A DNA stretch of 64,000 nt. Origin: Trematomus loennbergii. Its lineage: Eukaryota; Chordata; Actinopteri; Perciformes; Nototheniidae. Every line of letters starts with the position of its first letter. Position 1 is the stretch's first letter. A program made the translations under genes and the position numbers. A model generated the notes under the pieces. The model saw nothing but the letters and a program-made list of their open reading frames with translations. It ran no database searches and was not told the DNA's origin. The stretch is from assembly GCA_012861695.1 (NCBI GenBank), contig JAAOOA010000056.1:6778707-6842706 (forward strand), given 5' to 3'. Positions 60,345 to 64,000 of the stretch are shown piece after piece.

Positions 60345-61604
60345 AACCAAAATGGCAATGTGGCCCATGAGCAAAAATAACAGGGCCACCAAAGTCCTTA
60401 CAATGCATTCTCTTGGCAAAATGGATATAGGTTTTTACATATGTCCTTTTTTGTGAAAATATTGGTCTCCCCACTTCAATGTGTTCAAAGTCTACATGAA
60501 AGGGCAAATGTAATACTTCTGTTGTAAGATTGCAACATATTCATGGTCTGCCTTTCACCTCAACTGTCCAACTCATTCACCTCGCCTCACCGCCTGAGGT
60601 TTAATTTCACACAGTTTTATGAGTTAAAGAAAAATACTTTCAGTAGTTATTGCATCTCTGACAGGAGACCAACTCCTACATAGTAATTGTGGCAGCAGCT
60701 GTTAACCCAGTTGCTTCCGACTGCTGGATGTTTTTTTTAGGACACAAATATCCACTCTTATTGTGCGGTTTGACCCTTTTCTCAAAAGTCAACCAGTCAT
60801 GTTATTTGCCCTTGACAGCTACCTTTCATGTCAGTAAAATTGGGACTCAGAATGGGGGCAAAGACATTATTTTTAGGACAGTGGTGGAGCCACAGGAAGT
60901 ACACTGGACACTGTAAGAAGATGATCAGTTAGATGCATCCAAGAGGAGAAATTATATACTGTGAGAGTGTAGAGTGTAAAGTTAAATATGTCATAAATCT
61001 TCCAATACAACCCTAGGAAGATTTGCTGGTAGGGCGATCTCGATGTTATTGTTTCACACTGCGGCCAAGGCCAATGAGTTTATCACAGAGTTGCTGATGT
61101 GTGAACCAGATAGTGATCCCACACTAAAACAAAACCGCAGTGAGAATTGGGTTGACAAGAAAAAATAACAGACAATGAAGCAAAATTACAGTAGATGGTG
61201 AGAGTGGAAAAGTGTAGACGATCTAAAACTGAGAAGGTGAGTTAAGGATAGAGGCTGAAACTAAGGACGAGGCTGAATGTGGGTTCAGAATAAGGTAGAG
61301 CTTTGGTTAAAACTAACCATAGGTAAAAGGGAGTTTTGACTTGAATGAGTGATGACTGATAGATAGCAAGAACACACTGGAATCTGGAAATGATAAAAGC
61401 GGTGTTGGTTAATTGTTTTTGCACAATTTCTATTGCAATATCCTTTAATAGTAGACCTATTAACAAGTTGTTAGGTGGGATTGAACACATTAATTGCGGA
61501 GTTTTAAATAATCATTTTATCTTTTAAATAGTGTAAAACATTTCTTTATAATTCAGTTTTTACTTTAAACTCAAAGTTATAACACATCCCGCATTTTTTA
61601 AGTA

Positions 61605-61655
61605 TCAGAATCAGAATTCCTTTATTCGTCCCACAAAGGGGAAATGTACATGGCT
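61605..61655 (-). mobile_element. LINE/SINE tail fragment
   Basis: TATCAGAATCAGAATTCCTT followed by TATTCGTCCCACAAAGGGGA resembles, in reverse, the 3' tail shared by many fish L2-like LINEs and their SINEs. No more of the element is evident. Confidence 0.4.
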
Positions 61656-64000
61656 ACAGAAAAGTATAGACGATGAAAATAGAACACTAATATATAAAAA
61701 GGCATGCACATTGTATTTAAAATAAAAATCACTACAATTTACAGAAGTACACATTGAGGTAGATAGGTTAGAGGCAGCAGTAGCCTACCTTTCAGCATTT
61801 GCTTACAGCCCGATGGCTAACTCACTCCACATTTTCAATTGTCCATATTTGACACAGTAATGGATTATAAAGATAAGATGAATACAAATGTTTGTTTTTA
61901 TCTGGACATGACAGCGTGAGCAGATAACCCCTCGTTTTTCAATGTTACCCTGTCAATTCCCATGGAAAGCTTTCACCTCGACTAGCCGAAAGTTTTTGTG
62001 ACCCTAGTTAACATACATTTTGAATGTCTAACGTCTGAGAAAAGCCAACAATTTCCCAGGAAGTCAGGCTATAAATTAGTCAACTTGTCATTTACTGCTA
62101 AAGCTTTTCTCAAACAATAATTACATGTCAAAACAAGGGATACACACCCAGAGCTGTTCTTGATTTAAGTGCCAGCTAGGTCACTGTGGCATCACCTCAA
62201 TGACACCAATTTATTTTCAGCGGAGGGTAGATACTTTCAACTTGAAGTCTGAGTAGATAAACTTGCTTCATGCTGCTCTTGTCTAAAAACAACCATCTTA
62301 ATGCATGTCAGCTTAGAGATGTATTATAGTAAGTGAATTTGGGGGGCATTGCTTTCTAAGAAAAAGGAAAGCGTTCACACTGACATTAGATTGTATCCGA
62401 TCCTAATTGGTGACATTTTAAAGGTCAAATACGGTTCTGTATGTTCAGTTCTGTAAGTTGCTGGCTGGAGAAGCCCTCCTCCCTGCCCTCCTCCGGGCTT
62501 CGAGGCAGAACGAGGGCTCCTGGTTGTTGGCAGATGGTGGTCGTTGGGCTTGGCGACAGCTCTGGTGGCTGCAGCTTTACTACTCATTGTGTTGCAGGGC
62601 TGTCATTAGATGCCGAAGTCGTTCCGCTGGCTGCAGTGAAAATGTCATGTTTACTGCCATTCCCATACACACCCAAACCTAATGAGGAACATAGAGCTTG
62701 TCCTCCTGCCTTTACTCTGTCCTCAGTACTTCAATTAAACCTGTCCCTTCCTCAATCAGAATCCCATCCTCCTGTTCTTTCATCCTTGCTGTGGTTCATC
62801 TTATTCTCTTCACCAGTTTTACTTTATTCCATCCATCCATCCCTCAAACTATCCATTTATCCTACTCTGCTCCCGTGAAGTCCCAGCGCTCCAAATTATG
62901 CGTCTCCACCACTCAGAGGCTGGTGGCCAATGACCTGGCATAACCTCAGAGGCTAAAGTCAGAGCTGTCACTCTCCCATGGCATATATACTCAACAAATA
63001 CACATAAGCAGATTGGTTTGTGCAAAAGCATGTGCGCACAGACCACACATTCACGAGTATAGAGTGTGTTCAAGTACACCACATGTGCAGACACACTGCT
63101 TTTTAAATATTCAGGATAGATTGATTTATATTTTCTGCTAGTGACAGCAAGTTACTTTTACAAGTTGCTTCCTGGTGCTGATGTCGTCAAGGTATTTGGG
63201 CTTTGCAGAAAAAGAGACTGTAAAAAACAACAGTATATTGTCCAGAGCACTAATGTGTTTTTCACTACACACTAGGGGGATGTGAATAAAACAGCCAATA
63301 TTCGTAGCTAAAATGGGCTGTGGTTTGACTGGTGCCGAATCACATAATGTGCTTTCAAAATTTGCAAAACACATGCAATAGTCTTTCCAGAGGAAGTTGC
63401 CAACACTTATTTGTTGGAGCTGTATTTTTATCAACCCTTTGGTCGGTTTTCTATCAGTTTAAAAATAGAAGTGATGACAAAAATAAATCTGTGTTGTTGT
63501 ATGGTATGCACACACATACACACCAGACCATTGACAACCCGCCTCCCCTATATACTCTGCCTCCTCTTTCTTCAGGCTGTCCATCAATGTGCGACAGGAA
63601 GACGAGGTTTAGTTCAGTGCCGCCACCGAGGAGTCTTCCTTGCCGCTGGATCCGCTGGCTTTGCTCTCATTTCGCCAAGCCTGTAATTGTGCGGCCACCG
63701 CAGGGTCTTAACTCATGCGGCACCATGTGATCTCCGTGACAAATGAGAGCCGGGAAGAGGCTCCACTACTTGCTGCTGCCTTTAAAGTGGCACTGTGCGA
63801 TTAGCGGAGAGGGGTGAGTGCTCGGCGAACCGGGGGCCCTGTAAAATCACAGCGCTGGGAGGGGAAGCAGGGCGGGAGGAAACACAAACACTCACTCCGT
63901 TCCATACAATCTCTCACGACAGAGAGGGAAAGTGAGAACCAGTGAGAGGGTGAGGAGGACTGCCTCGGTGCTGGGCGGAGGGCCAAGCCATCCTCCAGAG

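Larger units (their letters stand above)
56203..64000 (-). other. bckdhb: BCKDHB upstream intron, partial
   Basis: Everything from the acceptor of the penultimate exon to the window edge behaves as intron. It contains a 17-bp minisatellite (56821-56905), a TIR element with a nested SINE (58009-59172), a TTAA MITE (60080-60344) and a LINE-like tail (61605-61655). The last 500 bases (63560-64000) are more GC-rich and look less repeat-like. They could be conserved non-coding DNA or an unrecognised promoter, but no BCKDHB exon was seen there. Confidence 0.7.

Noticed and set aside
62441..62878. 145-codon plus-strand frame and a 70-codon minus-strand frame near it, as missing BCKDHB exons
   Set aside because: Neither matches any part of BCKDHB, and splice signals are poor.

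Overview
The window is vertebrate, almost certainly teleost fish, nuclear DNA. It has long CA/GT microsatellites, GT-AG split exons, tRNA-derived SINEs with a recognisable A box and B box, a Rex3-type RTE retrotransposon, and many short TTAA- and TIR-flanked MITEs. There is no operon structure and no bacterial or organellar feature.

One conserved gene is certain. BCKDHB (branched-chain 2-oxoacid dehydrogenase E1 beta subunit) lies on the minus strand. Its last coding exon (44504-44644) and its penultimate exon (56116-56202) are present, separated by an intron of about 11.5 kb. At least 7.8 kb of the next upstream intron runs off the right edge, and all earlier exons lie beyond position 64000. 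In other vertebrates, from memory, a long gene-poor interval follows BCKDHB towards TENT5A. The 44 kb to the left fits that: it is mostly non-coding and loaded with transposons.

Layout. 1-9.4 kb: largely unique AT-rich DNA with a CA microsatellite, a cluster of CRE-like sites, one SINE and a 3' fragment of a CR1/L2/Rex1-type LINE. 9.46-12.36 kb: a foldback-like DNA transposon with nested inverted repeats and a 7-bp target duplication. 12.6-13.5 kb: a SINE and a hAT-like end. 13.5-19.1 kb: the most puzzling part. Two candidate small spliced genes converge tail to tail (plus strand 13794-16694, minus strand 18556-17113), with in-phase exon joins and opposing poly(A) signals about 90 bp apart. 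The intron of the plus-strand one holds a 2.2-kb TTAA MITE, which itself holds a solo LTR. 19-34 kb: mostly unrecognised DNA with microsatellites, MITEs and LINE ends. 34.65-38.08 kb: a Harbinger-like element (CTG target duplication) interrupted by a degenerate Rex3 copy. 38-44 kb: MITEs, a SINE and the region downstream of BCKDHB. 44.5-64 kb: BCKDHB exons and introns with MITEs, a diverged 0.5-kb intronic duplication, a 17-bp minisatellite and a 1.16-kb TIR element carrying a nested SINE.

Apart from BCKDHB, nothing supports a known host protein. The two small spliced candidates are predictions from splice signals and reading frame only. The window is best read as the 3' end of a mitochondrial metabolic gene next to a transposon-rich gene desert.
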